DNA from: Spirochaetales bacterium
Lineage (GTDB): Bacteria; Spirochaetota; Spirochaetia; SZUA-6; RPPD01
DNA length: 64,000 nt
Assembly (NCBI GenBank): GCA_016929065.1
Contig: JAFGJO010000024.1
Span: 26,451-90,450 of the forward strand
Direction of reading: 5' to 3'
Part shown: positions 19,739 to 28,092 of the stretch, piece by piece
How positions within the stretch are numbered: the stretch's first letter is position 1
Layout: every line of letters begins with the position of its first letter
Notes under the pieces: model-generated
Told to the model about the DNA's origin: nothing
Seen by the model: only the letters and a program-made list of their open reading frames with translations
Database searches by the model: none
Position numbers and translations under genes: made by a program

Positions 19739-19820
19739 AACCCCACTGAAGGGGTGGCAGATACTCAAAGCCTGAGAACATACCCATTGAACCTGATCTG
19801 GATAATGCCAGCGAAGGGAT
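19739..19820 (+). promoter_or_regulatory. TPP riboswitch (THI element)
   Basis: The conserved core is clear: GGGGTG, then CTGAGA (near 19772), an ACCC-type segment (ACATACCC), GAACCTGATCTGG (19789-19801) and TAATGCCAGCGAAGGGA (19803-19819). This is the thiamine-pyrophosphate aptamer. It is followed by about 130 bases with no clear terminator before thiC. Control is therefore more likely at translation initiation, by masking of the AGGGAGAGG ribosome site at 19942-19950, than by termination. The region 19584-19708 holds nothing I recognise. Confidence 0.95.
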
Positions 19821-19951
19821 TTGTTCCGCATTGTATGAGCTCATGAAGAATACCTGCAATTATTATCTCCCCTTTCGACGTTTACAGCTGGAATGTACCA
19901 TAATCGGCCGCAGTCAACATGATTGCTCTGTGAGTTCCGGCAAGGGAGAGG

Positions 19952-21235
19952 ATGATCATGACGCAGTTGTATAATGCGAAAAGAAAAAATTGTACCAAAG
20001 AAATGAAACACATTGCAACTCTGGAAAAAATACCGGAAAGCAGGCTTATGAAAAATATTGCAGATGGGCATACCGTTATTGTGAAGAGTCAACGGCATTC
20101 ATGTATCCCTGTGGGAATAGGGAAAAATCTCCGGATCAAGATTAATGCAAATATAGGGACATCAAATTTCTGCAATCAAATCAGTCTGGAGCTTGAAAAA
20201 CTGGATGCGGTGGTCAAATACGGTGCAGATACAGTTATGGACCTGAGCACCGGCGGCGATATTCGAAAAATCCGGAAAACCATTATCGAATCATCAACTA
20301 TTCCTGTCGGTACCGTTCCCCTGTACGATGCAATTACCCAAAATCCGGATGTCGCTTCTATTACCGAAAAAAACTTTCTGGATGCAATAAAAATGCATAT
20401 TGATGATGGTGTGGACTTTATCACTGTGCATTGCGGAATAAAAAGAGACCATATTCCTTACCTTGACTCCAGGATTATGGGGGTCGTTTCGCGTGGCGGC
20501 AGTTTTCTTGTGAAGTGGATGCTTTATCACAACAGGGAAAATCCGCTGTATACTCATTACGATGAAATTGTGGAAATGGCCAAGGAACAGGATGTAGTCC
20601 TGAGCCTTGGCGACAGCCTGCGGCCGGGATGCATTGCAGATGCAACCGACGCCGCGCAGATTGCAGAATTAAAGATCTTGGGAAAACTTGCACGCCGGGC
20701 ATACAGGCAGGATGTGCAGGTCATGATTGAAGGGCCCGGACATGTCCCGCTTCATCACATCGTCAAAAATATAAAGCTGCAGAAAAAATATTGTCACGGG
20801 GCGCCGTTCTATGTCTTGGGACCACTTGTCACTGACGTGTCGCCTGGGTATGATCATCTGAGTGGTGCAATCGGCGGGGCTATTGCAGCATGGCATGGGG
20901 CGGATTTTTTATGTTATCTTACGCCAAAGGAGCACCTTGGACTTCCCGGGCTTGATGATGTTATTGACGGGGTGATTGCATCAAAAATCGCCGCACATGC
21001 TGCAGATATCGCACGCAGGATCCCCGGTGCTGAAAAAGCGGATATACTGATGGCAAAAGCACGAAGCAACCTTGATTGGGAAACAATGTACGCAACGGCA
21101 TTGAATCCTGAAAAAGCCCGCCGGATGCGTTTAGAGACCCTGCAGGACGGCAAAGAAGTCTGTTCCATGTGCGGAGATTTTTGTTCTGCCAAAATCAATC
21201 TTGAAAGCCGTGGAAAATACCGGAGTATGATATAA
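19952..21235 (+). CDS. thiC: Phosphomethylpyrimidine synthase ThiC
   Basis: A 427-residue radical SAM enzyme that converts aminoimidazole ribotide to hydroxymethylpyrimidine phosphate, the pyrimidine half of thiamine. It is the short form, lacking the N-terminal extension of the enterobacterial protein. Family motifs are INANIGTS, VMDLSTGGDI, PVGTVPLYDA, IEGPGHVPLH, GPLVTDVSPGYDH and DFLCYLTPKEHLGLP. The cluster-binding cysteines near the C-terminus are CSMCGDFC (C404, C407, C411), with CX2CX3C spacing in place of the CX2CX4C of the long form. An AGGGAGAGG site precedes two possible starts (19952 and 19958). It is under a TPP riboswitch and abuts thiL. Confidence 0.96.
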   Translation: MIMTQLYNAKRKNCTKEMKHIATLEKIPESRLMKNIADGHTVIVKSQRHSCIPVGIGKNLRIKINANIGTSNFCNQISLELEKLDAVVKYGADTVMDLSTGGDIRKIRKTIIESSTIPVGTVPLYDAITQNPDVASITEKNFLDAIKMHIDDGVDFITVHCGIKRDHIPYLDSRIMGVVSRGGSFLVKWMLYHNRENPLYTHYDEIVEMAKEQDVVLSLGDSLRPGCIADATDAAQIAELKILGKLARRAYRQDVQVMIEGPGHVPLHHIVKNIKLQKKYCHGAPFYVLGPLVTDVSPGYDHLSGAIGGAIAAWHGADFLCYLTPKEHLGLPGLDDVIDGVIASKIAAHAADIARRIPGAEKADILMAKARSNLDWETMYATALNPEKARRMRLETLQDGKEVCSMCGDFCSAKINLESRGKYRSMI

Positions 21236-22195
21236 ATGAAAATCAGCGAAATCGGAGGAGAATTTGCGATGCTCAACAGGTTCGCGCGCCGCGAATTCAC
21301 CGACAGCCGGCTGGTTCTGGGCATTGGAGATGACTGTGCAGTGCTTGAATACATTGATGACAGTTATCTGCTGGTTACTACGGACATGATGGTTGAAAAC
21401 GACCATTTTTCCACTGCATGGCAGACACCGTTCCAAATCGGTGCAAAGCTGATTGAATCGAATGTTTCTGATATTGTCTGCAAGGGCGGTACTCCGAAGT
21501 TCGCGTTTCTGTCAATGTGTCTCCCCTCCTCCGCCACTGTTGAGTTCATGGATGGATTTTACAAAGGATTATATGCTGCATGTGAACGGCATGGTGTTAT
21601 TCTTGCCGGCGGGGATACCACACATGGAGAACACTATGTATTCAATCTTGCACTCACCGGAGAAGTTCCCAAAAATCTTTTGAGGCTGCGAAGCGGAGCC
21701 CGAGTCGGCGATTGTATCTGTTCAACCGGAAGTCTGGGGGCCAGTACTGCCGGCCTGAAACTCCTTCTGCAGAAACGTGAGGGGTATCTGCTCGATCACC
21801 TTGAACCGAAGGCGCGCACCGCATCAGAGGGCGCAGCGGTCGCACAATATGCCTCCGCGGCGATTGATGTGAGTGACGGATTGGGCAGTGAAGTTTCGCA
21901 TATCTGTCATGAAAGTAATACTGGTGCAAAAATTGAATTTGATTCGATTCCCCTTTCACCGCATACCGTTGAGACTGCGGCCCTGCTGAACCTTGATCCT
22001 CATGATTTTGCATTATACGGCGGGGAAGATTACGAGATTGTCTTTACGATCGCAGAGAATGATATTCCGGAACTCAGGAAAAACTTTGACGATTTTACCG
22101 TTGTCGGGAAAATACTGCCAAAAAAAGAGGGCATTTATATTCTGAAAAACGGTGAAAAACTGCCTGTAAAAAAGGGATATGATCACTTTGCGTAA
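21236..22195 (+). CDS. thiL: Thiamine-monophosphate kinase ThiL
   Basis: A 319-residue ATP-dependent kinase that phosphorylates thiamine monophosphate to the active cofactor TPP. The family motifs are visible: GIGDDCAV near the start, TTDMMVENDHF, GAKLIESNVSDI, GGDTTHG, AAIDVSDGLG and GGEDYEIVFT. The ATG follows the thiC stop directly, without any gap, so the pair is one operon under the riboswitch. ThiE, ThiG and other pathway enzymes are not in the window. Confidence 0.95.
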   Translation: MKISEIGGEFAMLNRFARREFTDSRLVLGIGDDCAVLEYIDDSYLLVTTDMMVENDHFSTAWQTPFQIGAKLIESNVSDIVCKGGTPKFAFLSMCLPSSATVEFMDGFYKGLYAACERHGVILAGGDTTHGEHYVFNLALTGEVPKNLLRLRSGARVGDCICSTGSLGASTAGLKLLLQKREGYLLDHLEPKARTASEGAAVAQYASAAIDVSDGLGSEVSHICHESNTGAKIEFDSIPLSPHTVETAALLNLDPHDFALYGGEDYEIVFTIAENDIPELRKNFDDFTVVGKILPKKEGIYILKNGEKLPVKKGYDHFA

Positions 22196-22204
22196 TATTT
22201 GGGA

Positions 22205-22400
22205 ATTTCTCGCAAAGGACGCGAAGAGTGCGAAGGTCATATTAATAATTTACAAGAATGCACGGAAATTAATTTCTAATTCCCTGGTTTAAACTTTTCT
22301 TTTCAAATTTATAAAATATCATGCCATGCATGGATTTCCATTAACCTGTTAAAATTACCGGTAAAAATATTCCGTACTTCGCGGTCTCCGCGAGAAATAT
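22205..22400. repeat. Inverted pair of type A repeats flanking a 130-bp spacer
   Basis: The right end of the convergent gap between thiL and glpK mirrors the left end. The sequence TTTCTCGCAAAGGACGCGAA (22207-22226) and the reverse complement of 22378-22398 (TTTCTCGCGGAGACCGCGAA) differ at only a few positions. Together they bound about 196 bases that contain no gene. Such paired ends resemble a small non-autonomous element or a decayed one. Confidence 0.55.
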
Positions 22401-22404
22401 ATCT

Positions 22405-23886
22405 TTATTTATATTCTCTCGCAGCGGCGACAGCATTTTTCCAGCCAGCGATGAGTGTTTCACGCTGACTGTCGTTCATCTGCGGCATATAGCGTTTCCC
22501 TTCTTTCCACTGTTTTTTTATATCAGCGGTGCTGTTCCAGAAACCGACCTGCAGACCCGCAAGATATGCAGCTCCCAGAGCAGTGATATCAGGAGTTGAC
22601 GAGGTAACCACCGGAATTCCCAGGATATCCGCCTGAAACTGCATTAAAAATGCATTTTGTGTCGCCCCGCCGTCCACCTTCAGTTCCGGGATTTTTTTAC
22701 CGGAATCCTCCTGCAGGGCATGAATCAGGTCAGCACTCTGGTATGCGATGCTTTCAAGTGCTGCACGGACAATATGGGCTCTGTTTGATCCCCGGGTGAG
22801 CCCCACAATTATGCCGCGGGCAGAAGGATCCCAGTACGGTGCTCCCAGCCCCGCAAATGCCGGAACAATGTAGACACCACCGGTATCCTGGATGGAGGCA
22901 GCCATATCATTTGTTTCTGAAGCGTTTGTAATTATCTTTAACTCGTCACGAAGCCATTGAATTACCGCGCCAGCAATAAATACAGAACCCTCAAGCGCAT
23001 ACACAAGACCATTATCCAGTTCGCACGCAAGGGTCGTCAAAAGGCCGTTCTTGGATTCAATTTTATTATGCCCGGTATTCACCAAAGCAAAACATCCTGT
23101 CCCGTAGGTGTTTTTACTGTCTCCGGTTTCAAAGCAGGCCTGCCCGAATAATGCTGCCTGCTGATCTCCTGCAACCCCGCCAACCAGAATTTCTCTGCCA
23201 AACAGGTCATTTTTTGTTTTCCCGAAATTTGCTGATGAATGCCGCTGCAAAGGAACCATTGTATCCGGAATCCCCAATATTGTCATGATTTCACGGTCCC
23301 ATACGCCGGTATTAATATTGTATAATTGTGTCCGGGACGCATTTGACGTGTCGGTGAAATGCAGACCGGTCAGGTTGTAAATCAGCCAGGAATCAATCGT
23401 GCCGAAAAGAAGTTCACCTTTACGGGCTTTAAGCCGGAGCCGTTCATCAGAGTCGAGGATCCATTTTATTTTTGTTCCGGAAAAATATGGATCAATGACA
23501 AGTCCTGTTTTTTCTTTAAATAATGGTTCGAGCTTGTCTTTTTTATAATTATCACAAATCTGTGTTGTCCGTCTGCATTGCCAGACAATGGCGTTATACA
23601 CCGGGTTCCCCGTGTCACGTTCCCAGACAACAACAGTTTCCCGTTGATTGGTAATGCCAATTGATGCGATCTGTTCCGGGCAGATATTTGTTTTATGCAG
23701 CACATCCTGTGCGGTATAATACTGGGTATCAAAAATCTCGACGGGATTGTGTTCAACCCATCCCGGCCTGGGGTATAGCTGTTTAAACTCTTTATGGGAG
23801 GAGGCAATGGCATTCCCGGTTTTGTCAAACAAAATCGACCGACAGCTGGTTGTACCCTGATCCATTGCGAGAATATATGAATCCAT
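22405..23886 (-). CDS. glpK: Glycerol kinase GlpK
   Basis: A 493-residue FGGY-family kinase that phosphorylates glycerol to glycerol 3-phosphate. The N-terminal DQGTTSCRSILFD loop binds ATP phosphates; NQRETVVVWERDTG and IVWQCRRT carry substrate-contact residues specific for glycerol. GGVAGDQQAALFGQ has the catalytic Asp, and KVDGGATQNAFLMQFQADIL is the second ATP motif. The length is normal for GlpK. There is no glpF, glpD or regulator beside it; the divergent neighbour is the SrkA-like kinase. Confidence 0.96.
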   Translation of the reverse strand: MDSYILAMDQGTTSCRSILFDKTGNAIASSHKEFKQLYPRPGWVEHNPVEIFDTQYYTAQDVLHKTNICPEQIASIGITNQRETVVVWERDTGNPVYNAIVWQCRRTTQICDNYKKDKLEPLFKEKTGLVIDPYFSGTKIKWILDSDERLRLKARKGELLFGTIDSWLIYNLTGLHFTDTSNASRTQLYNINTGVWDREIMTILGIPDTMVPLQRHSSANFGKTKNDLFGREILVGGVAGDQQAALFGQACFETGDSKNTYGTGCFALVNTGHNKIESKNGLLTTLACELDNGLVYALEGSVFIAGAVIQWLRDELKIITNASETNDMAASIQDTGGVYIVPAFAGLGAPYWDPSARGIIVGLTRGSNRAHIVRAALESIAYQSADLIHALQEDSGKKIPELKVDGGATQNAFLMQFQADILGIPVVTSSTPDITALGAAYLAGLQVGFWNSTADIKKQWKEGKRYMPQMNDSQRETLIAGWKNAVAAAREYK

Positions 23887-23984
23887 ATCTTGAAGTATAG
23901 CTGGAAAAAGCGATGAATCAATAGTCTTGAATAATTATGTGATTATTCAGTACCATGCAGAATGAAAAGAAAACAGGAATCATA

Positions 23985-25013
23985 ATGAGCAAATTGAATT
24001 ACAGAAACAACACCGACGAGGGGCAGTTTACCACGCTTTTCCCCCAACTTGTCATCGATGCAATTGAACAGACATTCGGGATGGTACTCGACGGCGTCAT
24101 GACACCCTATCCCAGCTATATCAATCGCGTATTCGGTTTGACTGATGAAAACGGGAACCGCTTTGTGGTGAAGTATTATCGGCCTGGACGCTGGAGTCCA
24201 GAGGCGATTAAAGAAGAACATGAGTATTTATCTGATTGTGCACAGGCAGAAATTCCGGTTGTTACACCGATTTTGGATTCAGAAGGAGAAACACTGCACG
24301 AGCTCGTTCTTGAAAACAATGGCAGTGACGTTACTTATTATTTCAGTCTTTTTCCTTTAAAAGCGGGTAGAAACTTTGAGGCGAATTCAGATGATGACTG
24401 GCTGCGGCTGGGCAGCCTGATCGGCAGGGTTCATTCTGTGGGAAAGACAAAAAAATGTGTTCATCGGCTTGAATGTCTGCCGGAGAAAACCACACACCCT
24501 TTTTTTATGGAATTACAGAAGAAAGAAATGGTAACACCCGATGAGCGTGAAGAGTTTTATGGACTCATAGAGCACGGCTTGAAATTAATAACCCCGCTGT
24601 TTGAACAAGTGGCTTGTCACCGGATTCACGGTGACTGCCATGCAGGCAATATTCTGGACCGGGCAAATGAAGGACTTCTTCTTTTTGATTTTGATGATAT
24701 GATGGACGGCCTGGCAATTCAGGATCTGTGGCTGCTCCTGCCCGATCACGCACACAAATCAATGAAAGAAATCAATCTCCTTATTGAAGGATATCAACAG
24801 TTCTGTCCCTTCGATAATTCTACTCTAAAACTGATCGAGCCGCTTCGATTCATGCGGATGGTTTATTTTCTGGTCTGGTGCGCACGCCAGCAATCTGATT
24901 ATGATTTCAGCCGGCATTTTCCCGGTTGGGGTACCAAGGCGTTCTGGTTTCAGGAGATCGAGGATTTTCGGGCACAGATAGGGATTATCGAAGAAATTCT
25001 GGATGAAGTATAA
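23985..25013 (+). CDS. srkA: SrkA-like serine/threonine protein kinase (YihE family)
   Basis: A 342-residue eukaryotic-like (APH/choline kinase fold) kinase. In Escherichia coli SrkA counters stress-induced death and acts with or on the MazEF pathway. The catalytic loop is HGDCHAGNIL (HxDxxxxN, near 220) and the metal motif is LLFDFDDM. YPSYINRVFGL and VVKYYRPGRWS are characteristic of this family. I chose the ATG at 23985 because it follows an AGGA at a good distance; an ATG ten codons earlier is possible. It stands alone, transcribed away from glpK. Confidence 0.87.
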   Translation: MSKLNYRNNTDEGQFTTLFPQLVIDAIEQTFGMVLDGVMTPYPSYINRVFGLTDENGNRFVVKYYRPGRWSPEAIKEEHEYLSDCAQAEIPVVTPILDSEGETLHELVLENNGSDVTYYFSLFPLKAGRNFEANSDDDWLRLGSLIGRVHSVGKTKKCVHRLECLPEKTTHPFFMELQKKEMVTPDEREEFYGLIEHGLKLITPLFEQVACHRIHGDCHAGNILDRANEGLLLFDFDDMMDGLAIQDLWLLLPDHAHKSMKEINLLIEGYQQFCPFDNSTLKLIEPLRFMRMVYFLVWCARQQSDYDFSRHFPGWGTKAFWFQEIEDFRAQIGIIEEILDEV

Positions 25014-25096
25014 TAATCAGGGTTTTCTTTAAGTGAAACTTCCATATTTTGAATCATCTCGGAACGATACGAAGTCCATGAGGACAGAACAGTCAT

Positions 25097-25267
25097 CTAT
25101 TGTTTTTTGCCTTGTGTTTTCCGTTCGTGCACCGCATACCAGAACCGCGCGCAGCTGGAAAGCCATGCGAGACGCTGTTCCAGAGTCATAAACTCAAAAT
25201 CGGTATGACCATCGAAATCGGATGATTTGAGTTCGGGAAGTTTTTTTTTAAATTCCTCATTAGTCAT
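25097..25267 (-). CDS. Small helical protein paired with a nucleotidyltransferase (56 aa)
   Basis: A 56-residue protein, MTNEEFKKKLPELKSSDF..., then EQRLAWLSSCARFWYAVHE. Its ATG lies 8 bases inside the 3' end of the nucleotidyltransferase gene, so the two are coupled. The composition suggests two or three helices with a basic tail. I do not recognise a named family, but small proteins of this type beside nucleotidyltransferases suggest a partner or antitoxin. A decayed copy of its 5' part lies at 28030-28065. Confidence 0.72.
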   Translation of the reverse strand: MTNEEFKKKLPELKSSDFDGHTDFEFMTLEQRLAWLSSCARFWYAVHERKTQGKKQ

Positions 25268-25820
25268 TTTTTTGTCTCTGTTTTTTTATCAGTTTTTTCA
25301 ATGAACTGATATCATAAAGATCTTTGTCGCGAGGTTCAATAATATTTTCTTTCAATTCAAGCAGTTTTTCCGGCGACACAACCAAAATATCATGGTTTCC
25401 GACAGTTAGTTTTTGTACATTTTCACTCAGGATTTTGTATGACATTTCGGGTGCAATAAATATATCAATTTGTTTAAAGGGATTATCATTGTCAACTAAT
25501 GTGAAGACAAGTGCATTTTTTTCCCTGGATAAAGCGGCAAGCTTTTCTGTATCTCTTAAAATATCAATAGAGAGTGGAGCGCGCGGAACCATTTTCCAGC
25601 GATAAACACATTCAAGAAATTTTGCAATATTTTCCTGTTCAAAATCGACTGCTATGTCCAGGTCAATAGTCATTCTTTCAATGCCGTGCAGTACCATTGC
25701 GACACCGCCGGCAACAATAAAACGAATATTTGCTTTTGAGAATTCAGTAATCATTTCAAGAAGGTAATTTTCGCCTGGAACCATAAAAAAAACTGTATCA
25801 TACGGATCGGAATAGTTCAA
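25260..25820 (-). CDS. Minimal nucleotidyltransferase-fold protein (DUF6036/AbiEii-like)
   Basis: A 186-residue protein with the nucleotidyltransferase signature FIVAGGVAMVLHG (G38, G39) followed by TIDLDIAVD, with the metal-binding pair D53 and D55. The C-terminal part (about 145-186) is helical and basic. Proteins of this kind occur in type II and type IV toxin-antitoxin and abortive-infection pairs. The start appears to be TTG at 25818-25820; a -10 like TATAAT (25835-25840 on the minus strand) lies just upstream and no good ribosome site is visible. The ATG at 25784 is an alternative. Its coupled partner is the 56-residue gene. Toxin activity is inference. Confidence 0.7.
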   Translation of the reverse strand: MNYSDPYDTVFFMVPGENYLLEMITEFSKANIRFIVAGGVAMVLHGIERMTIDLDIAVDFEQENIAKFLECVYRWKMVPRAPLSIDILRDTEKLAALSREKNALVFTLVDNDNPFKQIDIFIAPEMSYKILSENVQKLTVGNHDILVVSPEKLLELKENIIEPRDKDLYDISSLKKLIKKQRQKND

Positions 25821-26080
25821 TGGAGACCATCTGTATTATATTCCACAAAACGTAGTGACATTGGGAAATAATAAGCGTTATTTTGACAAGCGAATGTGAT
25901 ATGCAGAGACGCTGAACATTACCGCTGACAACAAGATATTTCGAAGCAGCAGGTTTTCTTTTTGCAAATTACTGTTCAAAACGTTTCAATTATATTTTAA
26001 TTTATGATTTGAAAAAATAGATTATTTATTTCAAAATATATTATACTGAGTTTAGAAAAAACACTAAAAGGTATTACAGC

Positions 26081-28018
26081 ATGAGTAAAATTGATCTTTT
26101 TAAAAACACGGAAATATTCTCTGTATTGAATGATGAAGAACTTAAATTCGTCGCAGATTGCAGTGAATATCAATCCTTTGAGAAGGACGTTTTCATATTT
26201 GAAAAGGAAAGCCCGGGCAGAAATTTGTATATCGTTGAATCCGGTGAAGTCAGCATCAAAACTGAGCTCGATGACGATAAAGCCATCGCCTATTTTATTC
26301 GGGGTGAAATATTCGGCGAGTTTGATCTGTTCGAGGGGGATATGCACACTGCATACGCAATCGCGGGCAACCAGACAAAACTTCTGGTTTTTCCGAAAAA
26401 GGGCCTGAGTTTTGATTCGGTATACAAAAAACATCCCGGCATTTTCGCAAAAATATACCGCAATCTGATCAATATCGATGCGGAACGGATCAGGAATATT
26501 AATAAAATGGTGTCAGAGAAATCGGAATGGATCGAGAATATCAAAAAACTGATGCTTTTCGACAAGCTGACCGGGTTGTACAACCGTTCATACATCGAAG
26601 ATGAGCTGTATAAAAATTATCAGCAGCTGGGGAATGTATTCAGCGTCCTGGTAGTGAAACCGGATAATTTCAAGATGATCAACGATACCTTCGGGCATGA
26701 GGCCGGTGATATCGCCCTGACCGCGATGGCTGACAAAGTAAAAATCTTGCTCAGGGAGAATGATATCGCGATTCGTTACCGTGGAAATGAAATGGTGATC
26801 GTGCTGCCTGCCACACATCTGGATGAAGCAGAAAAAGAAGCACAGAAATATTTCAATGAATGTAATGCAATCGATTTTGGGAAAATAATCGGGAAAAAAA
26901 GTCTCGCATTGGACTTCAGCGTCGGCGTTTCGTGTTTCCCGCAGCATGCGGCCAATCTGGAAGACCTGCTTAACCGCGCGTATACAAAACTTTTTGAACA
27001 GAGGGACGCCGGCGGCCGGGGCATCCTGCTTGATTCACAGGATATCGATAAAAATATCGAGTTTCTAAAAACCGTCGCACTTTTTTCCTCGTTATATCCG
27101 TCGGAGCTCAGCCAGATCGCAAAACATCTTCATGCATCTGAAATAAAAAAAGGAACAGTAATTTGTTCCGAGGGCGATGAGGGAAATGAGCTGTTTATTA
27201 TTAAAAAAGGCCGCACCTCTGTCTTGATAAAGGTACAGAACGGGAGCACAAAGGAGGTTGCGGAACTTCTTCCCGGCGATTTTCTGGGTGAAATGGCAAT
27301 ATTTCAGAAATCACCCCGTTCGGCTACCTGCGTGGCAAAAGAGGAAAGTATTATTTTAAAGCTCGATGAAGATGATTTTTTTAATTTGATGAAAACTGCA
27401 CCCGAAACCGCCATCAAAATCATGAAAATAATGCTCGACAGCATGTCGGCACGAGTAAGCAATACCGGTAACTTCCTCAAAGAAATGGTGAAATGGGGGA
27501 ATGACGCGAGCCAGCGGGCGATCACCGACAAACTTACCGGAGTCTACAACCGGCGGTATCTGGAAACCGTATTGACCGAAAAATATGAAGCCGCCCAAAA
27601 ACAGAACACTGCTTTTTCAATAATTATGGCGGACCTTGATTTTTTCCGGGAAGTGAATGAGGGCTACAGTCATGAAATCGGTGATCTATATATCGTTGAA
27701 GTCGCAAAGGTTTTTCAGGCAATGGTCCATAAAAATGATATTGTTGCACGGTACGGCGGAGATGAGTTTACTCTCCTTTTAATTGATACAGGACTGGAAA
27801 AAGCTGCCGGGATTGCAGAAAATATACGAACAGGCGTGATGAATCTGGATTTCCTGAAGAGTCATAAAGGCCCTGATATTCATGTTTCGGTCAGTCTCGG
27901 CATCTCCTGTTTTCCGGAAACAGGGACAGATTTGAATGTATTGCGGGAACAGGCAGATAAAGCATTATACGAAGCAAAAGAATCAGGAAGAAACTGTGTA
28001 AAATGTTTTAAGAAATAA
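26081..28018 (+). CDS. Tandem cNMP-binding / GGDEF signalling protein
   Basis: A 645-residue cytoplasmic protein with a duplicated layout: cyclic-nucleotide-binding domain (about 5-120), GGDEF domain (about 155-320), second cyclic-nucleotide-binding domain (about 330-450) and second GGDEF domain (about 485-645). The second GGDEF domain is canonical (DKLTGVYNRRYLE, ADLDFF, GGDEF at 559-563) and should make cyclic di-GMP. The first reads RGNEM at 234-238 and has lost a metal Asp (VVKPDNF in place of DxD), so it should be inactive. It keeps RxxD (R225, D228) at the inhibitory I-site position, which the active domain lacks (H550-K-N-D553). The gene stands alone behind an AT-rich upstream region. 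Confidence 0.92.
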   Translation: MSKIDLFKNTEIFSVLNDEELKFVADCSEYQSFEKDVFIFEKESPGRNLYIVESGEVSIKTELDDDKAIAYFIRGEIFGEFDLFEGDMHTAYAIAGNQTKLLVFPKKGLSFDSVYKKHPGIFAKIYRNLINIDAERIRNINKMVSEKSEWIENIKKLMLFDKLTGLYNRSYIEDELYKNYQQLGNVFSVLVVKPDNFKMINDTFGHEAGDIALTAMADKVKILLRENDIAIRYRGNEMVIVLPATHLDEAEKEAQKYFNECNAIDFGKIIGKKSLALDFSVGVSCFPQHAANLEDLLNRAYTKLFEQRDAGGRGILLDSQDIDKNIEFLKTVALFSSLYPSELSQIAKHLHASEIKKGTVICSEGDEGNELFIIKKGRTSVLIKVQNGSTKEVAELLPGDFLGEMAIFQKSPRSATCVAKEESIILKLDEDDFFNLMKTAPETAIKIMKIMLDSMSARVSNTGNFLKEMVKWGNDASQRAITDKLTGVYNRRYLETVLTEKYEAAQKQNTAFSIIMADLDFFREVNEGYSHEIGDLYIVEVAKVFQAMVHKNDIVARYGGDEFTLLLIDTGLEKAAGIAENIRTGVMNLDFLKSHKGPDIHVSVSLGISCFPETGTDLNVLREQADKALYEAKESGRNCVKCFKK

Positions 28019-28029
28019 TTATTCCTCTC

Positions 28030-28065
28030 GATGATTTGAGTTCAGGAAGTTTTTCAAATTCCTTA
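28030..28065 (-). pseudogene. Decayed fragment matching the 56-aa gene
   Basis: On the minus strand this piece reads KEFEKLPELKSS in one frame, nearly identical to residues 5-16 of the small protein at 25097-25267, and the DNA is correspondingly similar (GAACTCAAATCATC shared). It lacks the rest of the gene, and an upstream ATG is cut by TAA. It appears to be a remnant of a second copy of the module. Confidence 0.55.
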
Positions 28066-28092
28066 GCATTTATCATCCATTATTCTGAATAA

